A DNA stretch of 64,000 nucleotides from Cyanobacteria bacterium SBLK (lineage in GTDB: Bacteria; Cyanobacteriota; Cyanobacteriia; Cyanobacteriales; Spirulinaceae): the NCBI GenBank assembly GCA_017746715.1, contig JAGHZQ010000046.1, positions 62,001 through 126,000 on the forward strand. The letters run 5' to 3'. The translations under genes and the position numbers were made by a program. Under the pieces are notes generated by a model. It was given only the letters and a program-made list of their open reading frames with translations, had not been told where the DNA came from and made no database searches. The first letter of the stretch is position 1. Each line of letters opens with the position of its first letter. Shown one piece after another: positions 51,031-59,800 of the stretch.

Positions 51031-51201
51031 AATTTTTTAGTCCCAATTTTTTAATTTTTGCGACAATAACTAGTGTAACTAAATCTTGTCTTGTTTGTCA
51101 ATGATTTCAGAGAATTTATTTTTTGCAATCCCACGAACAAGGCGATCGCGACTAAAATCCCCCATTTTGAGGAATATTTGCCTAGAGAAGAACGAGACAA
51201 T

Positions 51202-51426
51202 TTATTGGGTGGAGTGAGTCCCAATGATAATATCCTTAAACCGCAAGAGGAAAAACAAGCTCAATAAATGAATCGACCAATGAGCGATCGCAAATCCCCA
51301 AATCAAACAGACTACAGCGATCGCTGCTGTAAGAACGCGGTAAACATCTTGGGAGAGACGCTGATAGAGAAACAAGTTGCCCAAGGCAAAAATTAAGAGG
51401 AGGAGGGGAAAGACTTGCATCGTCAT
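51202..51426 (-). CDS. Small membrane protein of unknown function
   Basis: About 74 residues from the ATG at 51426 (MTMQVFPLLL). It has two hydrophobic segments, QVFPLLLLIFALGNLFLY and VLTAAIAVVCLIWGFAIAHW, and a short basic tail (RFKDIIIG). GGAAGG lies just upstream, supporting a start here or two codons later; the frame is open to 51486 but that part lacks a ribosome site. I do not recognise the family; similar small membrane proteins are common in cyanobacteria. Confidence 0.6.
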   Translation of the reverse strand: MTMQVFPLLLLIFALGNLFLYQRLSQDVYRVLTAAIAVVCLIWGFAIAHWSIHLLSLFFLLRFKDIIIGTHSTQ

Positions 51427-51635
51427 TATACCTTCCATTGATGATGGGAGGACGAGTTCGAGAACATTTGCATTAGCGATCGCCAATTAGGCTAAGTCCA
51501 TTCATACTCTAACGTTGCCGTTCTCATTCGCGGCCAAACATCAATTAAAATGAACGAGATTGAGATATTTCTTTGAATAACGTTAGCAAAAGGAAATTTT
51601 TTGCAAGTCAATCCTCATTTTTGAGTAACGGATTA

Positions 51636-53123
51636 TTACAATGAAGAGCGATAAGTCCAAAATTGCTCGAACCATGTTTTGAGGTGATAGGTAGCGCGGC
51701 AGTCGTCCTCATTGTAGCGAAGAATAGTTTCCAAGAGAGAGCGATCGCCACCCTTTAACCAGTTGTCATACAGGCAAACCGCACGATCGCCAGCAATATC
51801 GCTATCTCGCCAAGTAAATCCCAACCAATTGGCTAAAGATTTGAGAGAGTAACTTTCAACAGGTAAAGTTGCCGTTGTTGTCACCCAATGATGCAGATCG
51901 ACAAAGCGCGAGAGCACAGTTTTTAGAGGAAAAGGGGTATTTTTGTATAATTTTGTCAAACGCTTGACCGTATCGACTTCGTACTCTGAAAAATGAAAAA
52001 TAGGCGCTCCGGGATAGCGAGCGAGAAGCGCGAGAAATTGCTGCCAAATGAGAGATTCTTCTTCCGGTCGTTCTGCGAGAAACCCATAAAATTTCTCGGT
52101 TTGGGTTTGATGGTTGACGCAAAGGATGCCAAATAAATAATCAACATTGCGATCGGGTTCGGCTTCGAGGTCAAAATATAATTCGATCGGGGCAGAAGGA
52201 AAATTGCGTTGGGATAAATGGGGAGAAAGCGGACGCAATAGAGGGCGATTTTCGAGGAGAGATCGCGCTTGCTGTTGGAGTTGAATGGCGGTATCCGAAT
52301 CGAGAAGCTCTGGATCGACAAAGGGGTCGAGAGCGGCAAGCGCTTCTAGGGTATTAATATTTAAAGTTTGCAGGCTTTCGTAACGGTTGGGAGTAACTCC
52401 GGGGACGAGAGAGAGATGATTTTGAGCGCGAGCGATCTCGTGACAATAACCGGCCCAATGGCATAAACTGCAACGCTGACGGGAAATAAAAACCTCGGGT
52501 TCGGCGCGATCGGCAAGCATTTGCTCGCAGGTTTGGAGCACTCCCAGCATGCGGGGAATCCAACTCTCGAGATCGACGAAATATTGCTTTTTGCCCCGTA
52601 AAATTAATTCGGCATGGGGTGATAAAGTGCCTTGCACTCGAGCGAGAAGATAGGCATGAAAGGCTGCAATCGTTTTATATTCGGGTTTGGGTTTCTTACC
52701 CAATTTCACGTTTACCGGAACGTAACACCAATTTCCCCACACCGACATCCCAGGTTGTTTGATTAAAAATGTCGGCTTGGCTAAATAGGTAAAGGAAGGG
52801 ATTGGACTCATCTCGAAGAGATGAGAATTTTGCCAGCGATCGCCCGACCCGCAAAGGACTCCGCGATAAATGACGTCTACCCCCTCCGCCATCAAACTTT
52901 GCGTGTTTTCGGCTCCTTCTTGCCAATCTCCCTTCTTAAATTGAGGTTGGACGTACTTGACTTCCTCTGCCAAGATTTCCCGAATTTGCTGTCGATTTTC
53001 GTCCCGCAATTTGAGCAGAAAATCTCGCTCGGGTTCTTTTTGGGCGCGATCGCCGCAAACATTCAAAAAAGTGCGTCGCTGACAGCGCTTATAGTCTAGA
53101 AGGAGATCGTCGCTCAAAAACAT
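51636..53123 (-). CDS. RecB-like nuclease with RNase H-like domain (TM0106 family)
   Basis: The 495-residue protein joins a RecB-family nuclease-like region (with CRRT near the N terminus and a Cys cluster CSLCHWAGYCHE at about 220-231, likely an iron-sulfur or zinc site) to a C-terminal RNase H-like exonuclease domain (IELYFDLEAEPDRNVDYLFG, YNEDDCRATYHL). This is the arrangement of TM0106-type proteins, close to Cas4-like and DnaQ-like nucleases. It probably acts in DNA repair; the substrate is not known. No CRISPR array is in the window. Start at ATG 53123; four more codons are open upstream. Confidence 0.82.
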   Translation of the reverse strand: MFLSDDLLLDYKRCQRRTFLNVCGDRAQKEPERDFLLKLRDENRQQIREILAEEVKYVQPQFKKGDWQEGAENTQSLMAEGVDVIYRGVLCGSGDRWQNSHLFEMSPIPSFTYLAKPTFLIKQPGMSVWGNWCYVPVNVKLGKKPKPEYKTIAAFHAYLLARVQGTLSPHAELILRGKKQYFVDLESWIPRMLGVLQTCEQMLADRAEPEVFISRQRCSLCHWAGYCHEIARAQNHLSLVPGVTPNRYESLQTLNINTLEALAALDPFVDPELLDSDTAIQLQQQARSLLENRPLLRPLSPHLSQRNFPSAPIELYFDLEAEPDRNVDYLFGILCVNHQTQTEKFYGFLAERPEEESLIWQQFLALLARYPGAPIFHFSEYEVDTVKRLTKLYKNTPFPLKTVLSRFVDLHHWVTTTATLPVESYSLKSLANWLGFTWRDSDIAGDRAVCLYDNWLKGGDRSLLETILRYNEDDCRATYHLKTWFEQFWTYRSSL

Positions 53124-53214
53124 AAAAATGGGCAAAATTTGGGAATTGGCGATCGCTAACGACTTATTAATCTTATCGATAAAAGCGCGAGATCGTTATT
53201 GTCCTGAGTATCGA

Positions 53215-53505
53215 TCAAACCGCACAGATCAAAACGAAAGGCTGAACGATTAAGGTTTTAAACATCTTTTCGGGTTGTCCGTTCCAATTTCCTAAATCTT
53301 CTGCCGAGGGTTTCACAATCAATTGTTCGTTAATCCAATGGGCGACGGATTGTTTGTCATCTTCTGCGATCGCCACGCCTACTTTCACTAAATCCAATAG
53401 AGGATTGACGATAATTAAAGCATCTCGACTGGCATGAGGCTTGAGAGAAGTCCAATCCACCTCGGCGAGCTCTTCTTGGAGTTGTGTTTGTAAATCTGAT
53501 GGCAT
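53215..53505 (-). CDS. DUF2288 family protein
   Basis: The 96-residue protein matches DUF2288, a small bacterial family of unknown function: EELAEVDWTSLKPHASRDAL at the N terminus, VNPLLDLVKVGVAIAEDD in the middle and WINEQLIVKPSAEDLGNW, ending in KTLIVQPFVLI. It is soluble and acidic. It lies between the nuclease and a tiny membrane peptide gene on the same strand, perhaps in one operon with pdhC. Confidence 0.88.
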   Translation of the reverse strand: MPSDLQTQLQEELAEVDWTSLKPHASRDALIIVNPLLDLVKVGVAIAEDDKQSVAHWINEQLIVKPSAEDLGNWNGQPEKMFKTLIVQPFVLICAV

Positions 53506-53524
53506 TGCAGTTATCAGTTATCAA

Positions 53525-53644
53525 TTATTTTTGCTTATTGTGCCAAGGCCATTTTGTTCCCATTTCCGTTAGTCCGGACAAACAGAGATAGAGAATCAAA
53601 ATTAGAATTCCGCCAATTAACCATACTGGATCTGAATCGGTCAT
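53525..53644 (-). CDS. Unannotated 39-residue single-pass membrane peptide
   Basis: A short frame (ATG at 53644, TAA at 53525) encodes MTDSDPVWLIGGILILILYL, then CLSGLTEMGTKWPWHNKQK. It has one clear membrane helix (about residues 8-24), an acidic N terminus and a basic C terminus, the pattern of small photosystem or NDH subunits. It sits between DUF2288 and pdhC on the same strand. I do not recognise it, but the composition is protein-like and it is too short for usual gene calling. Confidence 0.6.
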   Translation of the reverse strand: MTDSDPVWLIGGILILILYLCLSGLTEMGTKWPWHNKQK

Positions 53645-53737
53645 TAGGGTTGATGGTGAATATTAAGGAGAGGACAAAAGAGTGATTTCCTCCCCTCTTC
53701 CCTAACTGGTGAGGTAGTAACGAGTGATTGTTCTCAC

Positions 53738-55045
53738 CTACATTGTCAAAGATTGAACGTCGCTTTCAATTAACTTTGCTAAATCTTGTAAGAAAGCAGC
53801 CGCATCGGCACCATAAATGACGCGATGATCGCAGGTTAAATTGACTTGCATTTGACGCTTAACCCCTAACAAGCCTTCTGGAGTTGCCACGACTTGGGGA
53901 CGGGATGCACCGATCGCTAAAATTGCACCTTGTCCGGGAGGAAGAATGGCATCGAAGCGATCGACTCCAAACATGCCCAAATTGGACAGGGTAAAGGTGC
54001 CGCTATTGTATTCATCCGGTTGTAATTGTTTGGCCCGGGCGCGATCGACTAAGCCTTTCCAAGTGCGGGAGAGGGAATAAATATCTTGTTTGTCCGCATC
54101 TTTTAAAACGGGAGTAATCAAACCGCCATCGGGCATGGCTACCGCAACAGAAATATTAATGCCATTGGGATGGGCGATGGCGTCCCGCACGTAAGCGGCG
54201 TTAACAATAGGGTGTTTTTGCAATGCCATGGCGACGGCTTTTGCCAGCAATGCTGTCATGGTTACGCCCTTGGGTTTGATTTTCTTGTAGAGTTTGTCTA
54301 ACTCATCCGTGGTAATGGTATAACCCACATGAAAATCGGGAACCTCCAAACTGGTTAGCATATTCCGCACCACGGCTTTTTGCAGGGTGTTCATGGGCTG
54401 GGTTTCCCCAGGGATTGCCCCACTGGGAACATGGACGGGTTGGGAGACAGGGGGGGCAGCTTTGGCAACACTCGTGACGGCAGGTGTAGTGACTAAAGCC
54501 GTGGTAGGCGTTTTACCCGTTGCTGCCTCTACATCTTCAGCCGTAATGCGTCCGTAGGGACCGCTTCCTTGGAGGGTTGCCAAATCAACCTTAAGGGTTT
54601 TGGCTAATTTACGGGCGCGAGGAGAGGCAACAATTCTACCATTGCGACTGGTGGCGATGGGGACTGGAGCGGCGACGGGGGTTTCGCTAACTTGCGGTTT
54701 CGGGGCGCTTGGAGAGGCAGAAGGAGCAGGGGCAGAGGGGGCGGGAGTTGCAGGAGTGGCACTCGCAGTAGCAGGGGCTTGTTGTTTGGCTTGTTCGATT
54801 TCGGCTTCAGTTTCGGCGAGGAGGGCGATCGCGCTGCCCACGGGGGCTTCTTGTCCGGCTTCCACTAAAATAGTAGCCAGATAGCCCGTATAGAACGATT
54901 CCACGTCCATATCTGCTTTATCTGATTCCACCACGACGACGGTTTCCCCTTTCTCGACTTTATCTCCTGGGGATTTCACCCAAGAGACGATTTTCCCTTC
55001 TGTCATGGTGGAACTGAGGGCGGGCATGAAAATATCGTGAATCAT
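53738..55045 (-). CDS. pdhC: Pyruvate dehydrogenase E2 (dihydrolipoamide acetyltransferase)
   Basis: The 435-residue E2 core has a lipoyl domain (1-80, lipoyl Lys43 in ESDKADMDV), an Ala/Pro-rich flexible linker (about 85-130), a peripheral subunit-binding domain (ASPRARKLAKTLKVDLATLQ, about 138-157) and a catalytic domain (about 205-435) with CDHRVIYGADAAAF for transacetylation. The linker length and single lipoyl domain fit the cyanobacterial enzyme. pdhA (E1 alpha) is 24 kb away, so the complex is dispersed. No E1 beta or E3 gene is in the window. Confidence 0.95.
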   Translation of the reverse strand: MIHDIFMPALSSTMTEGKIVSWVKSPGDKVEKGETVVVVESDKADMDVESFYTGYLATILVEAGQEAPVGSAIALLAETEAEIEQAKQQAPATASATPATPAPSAPAPSASPSAPKPQVSETPVAAPVPIATSRNGRIVASPRARKLAKTLKVDLATLQGSGPYGRITAEDVEAATGKTPTTALVTTPAVTSVAKAAPPVSQPVHVPSGAIPGETQPMNTLQKAVVRNMLTSLEVPDFHVGYTITTDELDKLYKKIKPKGVTMTALLAKAVAMALQKHPIVNAAYVRDAIAHPNGINISVAVAMPDGGLITPVLKDADKQDIYSLSRTWKGLVDRARAKQLQPDEYNSGTFTLSNLGMFGVDRFDAILPPGQGAILAIGASRPQVVATPEGLLGVKRQMQVNLTCDHRVIYGADAAAFLQDLAKLIESDVQSLTM

Positions 55046-55305
55046 TCTTCTATTATCGTTTCTCGATTACCAACTCTTCATTATTGATTATCGATGTCCC
55101 GATTATCAAGATATTCGGACATGGCAATGATGCTCGCACGCTCAAATTGCGTGCGATCGCGTTCTATTTCGGGCTAATTTTGCTTTGTACTGCGCGATCG
55201 CTTTCCCTTCATCCTCGCGCAAGATATTTTTGGGCAACCCCGTAAGCATTATCTATACTGAGAAGCAAAAATATAAAATTTTTCATTTCCCTTCTACCAT
55301 TAGCC

Positions 55306-55788
55306 ATGAGCATTTCTCTCGATGGTATTGCCGAGGGTTGCGATTCCCCCACCCGCTGCATGATTCCCACCCTCAAATCTCCTCAAAATTATGCTGCCTA
55401 TCGCATCAGTCCTTGCGATACCAATCGTTTGGCGATCGTCTTCGATCCCGAAACCGCAGCCACCTCCCTCACCTTTTGCGTAGAAATCTTCGATCCGGGG
55501 GGAAAAACGCCCCCTAATCGTCATAATATTGCCGTAGAAATGTTTTTTATTCTCAAAGGTTACGGGGAAGCAATTTGCGATGGCAAAACCGTTTCGATTC
55601 AAGCCGGCGATAGTTTGCTCGTCCCGCCGACAGGAGTTCACGAAATCCGCAATACCAGTTCCGAAAGACTGTATGCCCTTTGTTTTATGGTGCCGAATGA
55701 AGATTTTGTCGAACTCATTCGGAGTGGTACGCCAGTCGAATTAGATGAGGAAGATTTTCGGGTTTTAAGGGGCGATCGCGATCGCTAA
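55306..55788 (+). CDS. Cupin domain protein
   Basis: The 160-residue protein has a single cupin barrel. Metal-site residues are seen in NRHNIAVEMFFILKGYGE (His, Glu, about 73-85) and VPPTGVHEIRN (His, about 113). The rest is short strands and a charged tail. Cupins bind small molecules or metal; this one has no flanking enzyme gene to suggest which. The next gene follows 43 bases later. Confidence 0.87.
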   Translation: MSISLDGIAEGCDSPTRCMIPTLKSPQNYAAYRISPCDTNRLAIVFDPETAATSLTFCVEIFDPGGKTPPNRHNIAVEMFFILKGYGEAICDGKTVSIQAGDSLLVPPTGVHEIRNTSSERLYALCFMVPNEDFVELIRSGTPVELDEEDFRVLRGDRDR

Positions 55789-55831
55789 TTCTCTGAAAAT
55801 ACGATTGTCAAGGCGCAAGAGTGTATTAATT

Positions 55832-56431
55832 ATGGCTTACAGTAGTTTCAAACTGGAAAAACTGGTTAAAGATTTTCAATTGGAGATCGTGGAATCTTCG
55901 GAGATTTTTGCAGAAACTGCTCCAGTTAAAGCCAGTGCAACTCTCACCGATCTACTCCAAGAAAATATCAATCTTGCTGTTGCGATTAATACCGAAAAAG
56001 CGCGATCGGAAATGCTCATCGCTCCCGTTTTTTGGGAAATTCGCCGCCAAAATCAAGGAAACGTCGGTCTTTTTTCCGGGGTAGAATTTAATGTCGATGA
56101 AGCCCAAGGACTCAATGGAACTTGCGATTTTCTCCTGAGTAAAAATCCAGAGCAATTATTTGTCAAAAGTCCCGTTGTTATTGCCGTTGAAGCCAAAAAT
56201 GAGAATCTCAAAAGCGGTTTTGCTCAGTGCGTTGCGACGGCGATCGCCGCCCAAATTTTCAATCGACAAGAAGAGACTTCCATTCCTTCAATTTGCGGTG
56301 TCGTTACCATTGGTACGATTTGGCGTTTTTTGCGCTTGCAAGAAACTACTGTGGAAATCGATCTCAATGAATACTATCTCAAAACCGATCTCAACAAAAT
56401 ACTCGGCATTCTCGCCCATTTTTTGAAATAG
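55832..56431 (+). CDS. PD-(D/E)XK-like protein of unknown function, 199 residues
   Basis: I do not recognise a named family, but the centre has GTCDFLLSKNPEQLFVKSPVV then IAVEAKNENLKSGFAQ, giving D...ExK with a long following helix (QCVATAIAAQIFNRQ), the pattern of restriction-endonuclease-like folds. It has no signal peptide. The start at ATG 55832 removes a nine-residue upstream stretch that lacks a ribosome site. Similar single-copy proteins occur in cyanobacteria and are listed as hypothetical. Confidence 0.72.
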   Translation: MAYSSFKLEKLVKDFQLEIVESSEIFAETAPVKASATLTDLLQENINLAVAINTEKARSEMLIAPVFWEIRRQNQGNVGLFSGVEFNVDEAQGLNGTCDFLLSKNPEQLFVKSPVVIAVEAKNENLKSGFAQCVATAIAAQIFNRQEETSIPSICGVVTIGTIWRFLRLQETTVEIDLNEYYLKTDLNKILGILAHFLK

Positions 56432-56627
56432 TTCTATTCGATCGCAAATCGAGAATGAATGTTGAAAAAAGACTTGATTTTTTTGACTTGACAATGATAT
56501 TATAACAGAGTGGAAGAATGTGCGATCTTGTAGCCTGTTTTTCAAAAACAAAAGCATTCAAAGAGAAAACAGTTCGTTAGATAATTTGAAGAATGGCAGT
56601 TAATGAGCGATCGCAAATTGGAGTAAA

Positions 56628-56780
56628 ATGAAAATGAATTTACACTATACAATTGTCATTCAGTGGAGTAACGAAGATCGCTGTTATTTAGTCCATTTGC
56701 CAGAATTTACCAGTCAAACTTATCGCACTCATGGAGAAAACTACGAAGAAGCATTTAAATGTGCATACCTTGAAGATCTG
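56628..56780 (+). pseudogene. HicB-like antitoxin, interrupted after about 50 codons
   Basis: The product starts like a HicB antitoxin (NLHYTIVIQWSNEDRCYLVH, then LPEFTSQ and HGENYEEAFK), which has a degraded RNase H-like fold. After residue 51 the frame enters the 121-bp inverted-repeat element at 56781-56901 and ends in unrelated sequence (stop about 56903). The C-terminal half of HicB, including the DNA-binding part, is missing. No HicA toxin gene is adjacent. Confidence 0.7.
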
Positions 56781-56901
56781 ATACCAAATCCAGTTACTAC
56801 AGACTGTATTCACGCAATCGCCTGTAATCCTGTAGGGGCGTTGCATGCAACGCCCCTACGGAAGGGCTGGGAATACCTCCTCAGCAGTGCGGATTTGGTA
56901 T
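56781..56901. mobile_element. 121-bp inverted-repeat element (MITE-like) in a hicB-like gene
   Basis: ATACCAAATCC (56781-56791) and GGATTTGGTAT (56891-56901) are perfect 11-bp terminal inverted repeats. The interior contains a palindrome GTAGGGGCGTTGCATGCAAC with GCCCCTAC completing it (about 56832-56859), a known cyanobacterial repeat type. AT flanks both ends and could be a two-base target duplication: taking out one copy gives CTG-ATG-ACA in frame. It encodes nothing and would need a transposase elsewhere. Confidence 0.8.
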
Positions 56902-57190
56902 GACAGTATCAGGACGAGAATACTATACAATCGCTGAGAAAAATCAACAACAATTCAGCGTCATCCACTGGAAGTCACAAAATTTTCAAGACGCAGGATA
57001 CTCTCCGCAACGTCGATGTATTGAAGTTGCACCTCGATTTCAAAACGATTATCGTATTCGCACCCCCGATGGTGTAACTTACGCAGGAACTTTTAATCGA
57101 CTTACTGCTACCTTAGATAATCCCCCTCCAGCTAACGCAACCTTAAAAGCAGCAATACAAGAACATCAAGACAAATATGGAAAGTGGTAA
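56900..57190 (+). CDS. COP23-like fragment
   Basis: The 96-residue frame begins with an ATG that lies in the right end of the inverted-repeat element. Its middle, IHWKSQNFQDAGYSPQRRC, then EVAPRFQNDYRIRT, resembles the COP23 domain, a cyanobacterial secreted family with circadian expression. The N-terminal signal peptide and first cysteines expected for COP23 are missing, so it is likely a truncated gene. The C-terminal LDNPPPANATLKAAIQEHQD part is not COP23-like. Confidence 0.4.
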   Translation: MTVSGREYYTIAEKNQQQFSVIHWKSQNFQDAGYSPQRRCIEVAPRFQNDYRIRTPDGVTYAGTFNRLTATLDNPPPANATLKAAIQEHQDKYGKW

Positions 57191-57193
57191 ATC

Positions 57194-57367
57194 ATGGATT
57201 GACTTTTTCTTCCTCTTGATAATACTTTTCAAGGTTTACCTCGCTATTCTTTACCTGCAATGCGAATTGCTAAAAATTTTTATGTACAATATGGTTTTAT
57301 TTCTCTGAACGATCGTCCTCTAACATTATTTATGCCAATCAAAACACTTGCAACTGCGATCGAATAA
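57194..57367 (+). pseudogene. Internally deleted GNAT (TacT-like) toxin remnant
   Basis: The frame, read through a TGA near the start, gives LPLDNTFQGLPRYSLPAM, then RIAKNFYVQYGFISLNDRPL and TLFMPIKTLA. LPRYSLPAM matches the part of toxin-type acetyltransferases just before RLAVD, and KNFYVQYGF...LFMPIKT is their C-terminal end, but the acetyl-CoA-binding middle is absent. It is a dead copy of the same toxin class as the intact gene at 13042. Confidence 0.6.
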
Positions 57368-57387
57368 GCAAACGATCGCACCCTAAA

Positions 57388-57413
57388 AAAGGGGCGCATT
57401 ATCGCCCCCCTTT
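57388..57413 (-). terminator. Terminator of fusA
   Basis: AAAGGGGCG (57388-57396) pairs with CGCCCCCCTTT (one extra C) just after the fusA stop, with A-run on the plus strand giving a U-tract for minus-strand transcripts. Confidence 0.75.
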
Positions 57414-57417
57414 CAGT

Positions 57418-59454
57418 TTATACCATTACCCCTTCCGGCATGGGTTTATAGCCCGATAATTCCATCGAAAACGTCGCCATTCCCGAGGACAAAGATCGCA
57501 ACTGAGTCGAATAACCAAACATTTCCGCTAAGGGAACTTCTGCTCGCAAAACGGTATAATCCGGCATGACTTCCGACCCGACTAAAACCCCGCGACGAGA
57601 GAGTAAATTCCCTTGAACGCGTCCGGTAAATTCCCCCGGTGTTTCCACTTCTACCGCCATAATCGGTTCTAACATGGTCGGTTTTGCTTCGGAAAATGCC
57701 CGTTCAAAACCCAACTTTGCCGCCGATCGAAAGGCAGTTTCGTTAGAGTCAACCGCATGGAACGATCCGCCTTCCAAAACCACTTTTACCCCAACAATGG
57801 GATATCCTTGCAAATACCCCGTCGTCACGGCATCTTTGAACCCTTTCTCGCAAGCGGGAATGAATTGTTTGGGAATCGCACCTCCCACTACGCGATCGCA
57901 GAAAATAAACTCTTCGACCCAGGGTTCTAAATAGCCGATAATATGGGCGTACTGACCAGGGCCGCCGGATTGTTTCTTCAAGCGGAAATCAAAGCGAGAT
58001 TTTTGGGTAATGGTCTCTCGATAAGCCACCGCAGGCTGTCCCACATCAACCCCTGCCTTATATTCTTGCTGCATCCGTTCGATGTAAATCTCTAAATGCA
58101 GTTCTCCCATCCCGGAAATGAGGGTTTTTCCAGATTCGGGATCGGTGCTGACGTGCAGGGTAGGATCCTCTCGCACGAAGCGATGCAATGCCTTCGCAAC
58201 CTTGGCAATATCTTCTTGGGTTTTGGGAGTAATGGCAAGGGTAATGACGGGATCGGGAACGAACATTCCTTCTAAGGACAGATTCGTACCTTCAGAACAC
58301 AAGGTATCCCCAGAAGCACAGTCTAACCCGATCGCCGCCACGATCGCCCCCGCACTCGCTTCCTCGATTTCTTGGCGCTCGTCTGCGTGCATCCGTACCA
58401 AACGACTCACTCGCACGGCTTTTTGCACGCGAGTGTTCAGGAGTTTATCTCCTTTTCGTAAAGTGCCGGAATAAATTCGCAGGTAAGTTAGCTGTCCGAA
58501 TTCATCATCGGTTAACTTGAATGCCAGAGCGACTAAAGGCGCATCGGGATCGGCAGAGACGTGAGTTTCTTGTTGATTCGCCACATCAAACGCCGTCACG
58601 ACTTCGCGATCGCTCGGAGAAGGCAGATATAAAGTCACCGCATCTAATAAATTCTGAACGCCTTTATTTTTATAGGCAGAACCCATCAAAACGGGAACGA
58701 TATCCAAATGCAAAGTAGCCTGACGAATAACATCCCAAATTAATTCGCGGGAAACCTCTTCATCCATCAATAAACGTTCTGTCATTTCCTCTGAATAAAA
58801 GGAAAGTATATCCAGAAGTTTATCCCGCGCTTGTCGGGCATCTTCGCGAAAGCGATCGGGAATATCTTTTCTAACCCATTCTTGTCCTTTCTCTCCTAAG
58901 AAATAACAGGCCTGCATGGCAATCAAGTCAATAACACCCTCAAAGTTATCCTCTATACCCATTGGATACTGCAAGAGAACGGGATTCAAATTGAGTTTAT
59001 TTCGTAAGGCTTCAACCACCTTAAAAGGATTCGCACCCGCCCGATCCATCTTATTGATAAATGCCAAGCGGGGAACGCGATAGCGCTTCATTTGGCGATC
59101 GACAGTAATGGATTGAGATTGCACGCCGGAAACGGCACAAAGTACCATAATTGCCCCGTCCAATACTCGCAAAGCACGTTCGACTTCGATAGTAAAATCA
59201 ACGTGACCTGGGGTATCGATCAAATTAATTTCATGACCGTTCCAAAAACAAGTTGTTGCCGCAGAATTAATCGTAATTCCATGCTGTTTCTCCAAGTCCG
59301 TATAGTCCATCGTCGCGCCGCTACCGCCGCCTCTAACTTCCTCGATTTTGTGAATTTTTCCGGTGTAGAATAAAATTCTCTCGCTCAAGGTCGTTTTACC
59401 CGAGTCGATGTGAGCGGAAATGCCGATGTTGCGAGTATATTGCAAGATTTTCAC
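57418..59454 (-). CDS. fusA: Translation elongation factor G
   Basis: The 678-residue translocase moves tRNAs on the ribosome. The GTP-binding motifs are GISAHIDSGKTT, DTPGHVDFT and INKMDRAGA; the switch region reads GATMDYTDLEKQHGITINSA, where His replaces the usual Arg. The remaining domains II-V are full length. I set the start at GTG 59454 because AAAGGAG precedes it by nine bases on the minus strand; the open frame to 59496 adds 14 unlikely residues. It is alone, without rpsL, rpsG or tuf, so it may be a second EF-G rather than the str-operon copy. Confidence 0.93.
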   Translation of the reverse strand: MKILQYTRNIGISAHIDSGKTTLSERILFYTGKIHKIEEVRGGGSGATMDYTDLEKQHGITINSAATTCFWNGHEINLIDTPGHVDFTIEVERALRVLDGAIMVLCAVSGVQSQSITVDRQMKRYRVPRLAFINKMDRAGANPFKVVEALRNKLNLNPVLLQYPMGIEDNFEGVIDLIAMQACYFLGEKGQEWVRKDIPDRFREDARQARDKLLDILSFYSEEMTERLLMDEEVSRELIWDVIRQATLHLDIVPVLMGSAYKNKGVQNLLDAVTLYLPSPSDREVVTAFDVANQQETHVSADPDAPLVALAFKLTDDEFGQLTYLRIYSGTLRKGDKLLNTRVQKAVRVSRLVRMHADERQEIEEASAGAIVAAIGLDCASGDTLCSEGTNLSLEGMFVPDPVITLAITPKTQEDIAKVAKALHRFVREDPTLHVSTDPESGKTLISGMGELHLEIYIERMQQEYKAGVDVGQPAVAYRETITQKSRFDFRLKKQSGGPGQYAHIIGYLEPWVEEFIFCDRVVGGAIPKQFIPACEKGFKDAVTTGYLQGYPIVGVKVVLEGGSFHAVDSNETAFRSAAKLGFERAFSEAKPTMLEPIMAVEVETPGEFTGRVQGNLLSRRGVLVGSEVMPDYTVLRAEVPLAEMFGYSTQLRSLSSGMATFSMELSGYKPMPEGVMV

Positions 59455-59619
59455 GAATCGTGACTCCTTTTTGCTGAAAATAGCGATCGCTCTCAAGGCG
59501 CGATCGTTGTTATACTACATAAATAATACACGAATTGCGGAAAATCTCCTAATTTCCAATAACTCCCTCACCCCCTCACCAATTTTCAATCCAATACCCA
59601 ACAACTAACAACCAATACA

Positions 59620-59739
59620 ATGATGGTTTTAAGCGAAGAACATTTAAGAGTACAGGAATGCGATCGCGCCTATGAAAGATTACAAGAACTAACACCTCAA
59701 AAGTCAAAATTATCAATTCAAAAAATAGCCGAATTTTGA
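59620..59739 (+). CDS. Short ORF, truncated HTH-like protein start
   Basis: A 39-residue frame (MMVLSEEHLRVQECDRAYER, then LQELTPQKSKLSIQKIAEF) ends in TGA. The last part reads like the start of a helix-turn-helix that recurs in small plasmid or transposon regulators (KLTIQKIAxxAGxxRxT). It is probably a remnant; there is only a weak ribosome site. Confidence 0.35.
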   Translation: MMVLSEEHLRVQECDRAYERLQELTPQKSKLSIQKIAEF

Positions 59740-59800
59740 ATTGAGTTGACGATGAATCGTCTAAGATGTATTTTTATTATCGTTTAAACTAGGATTCATT

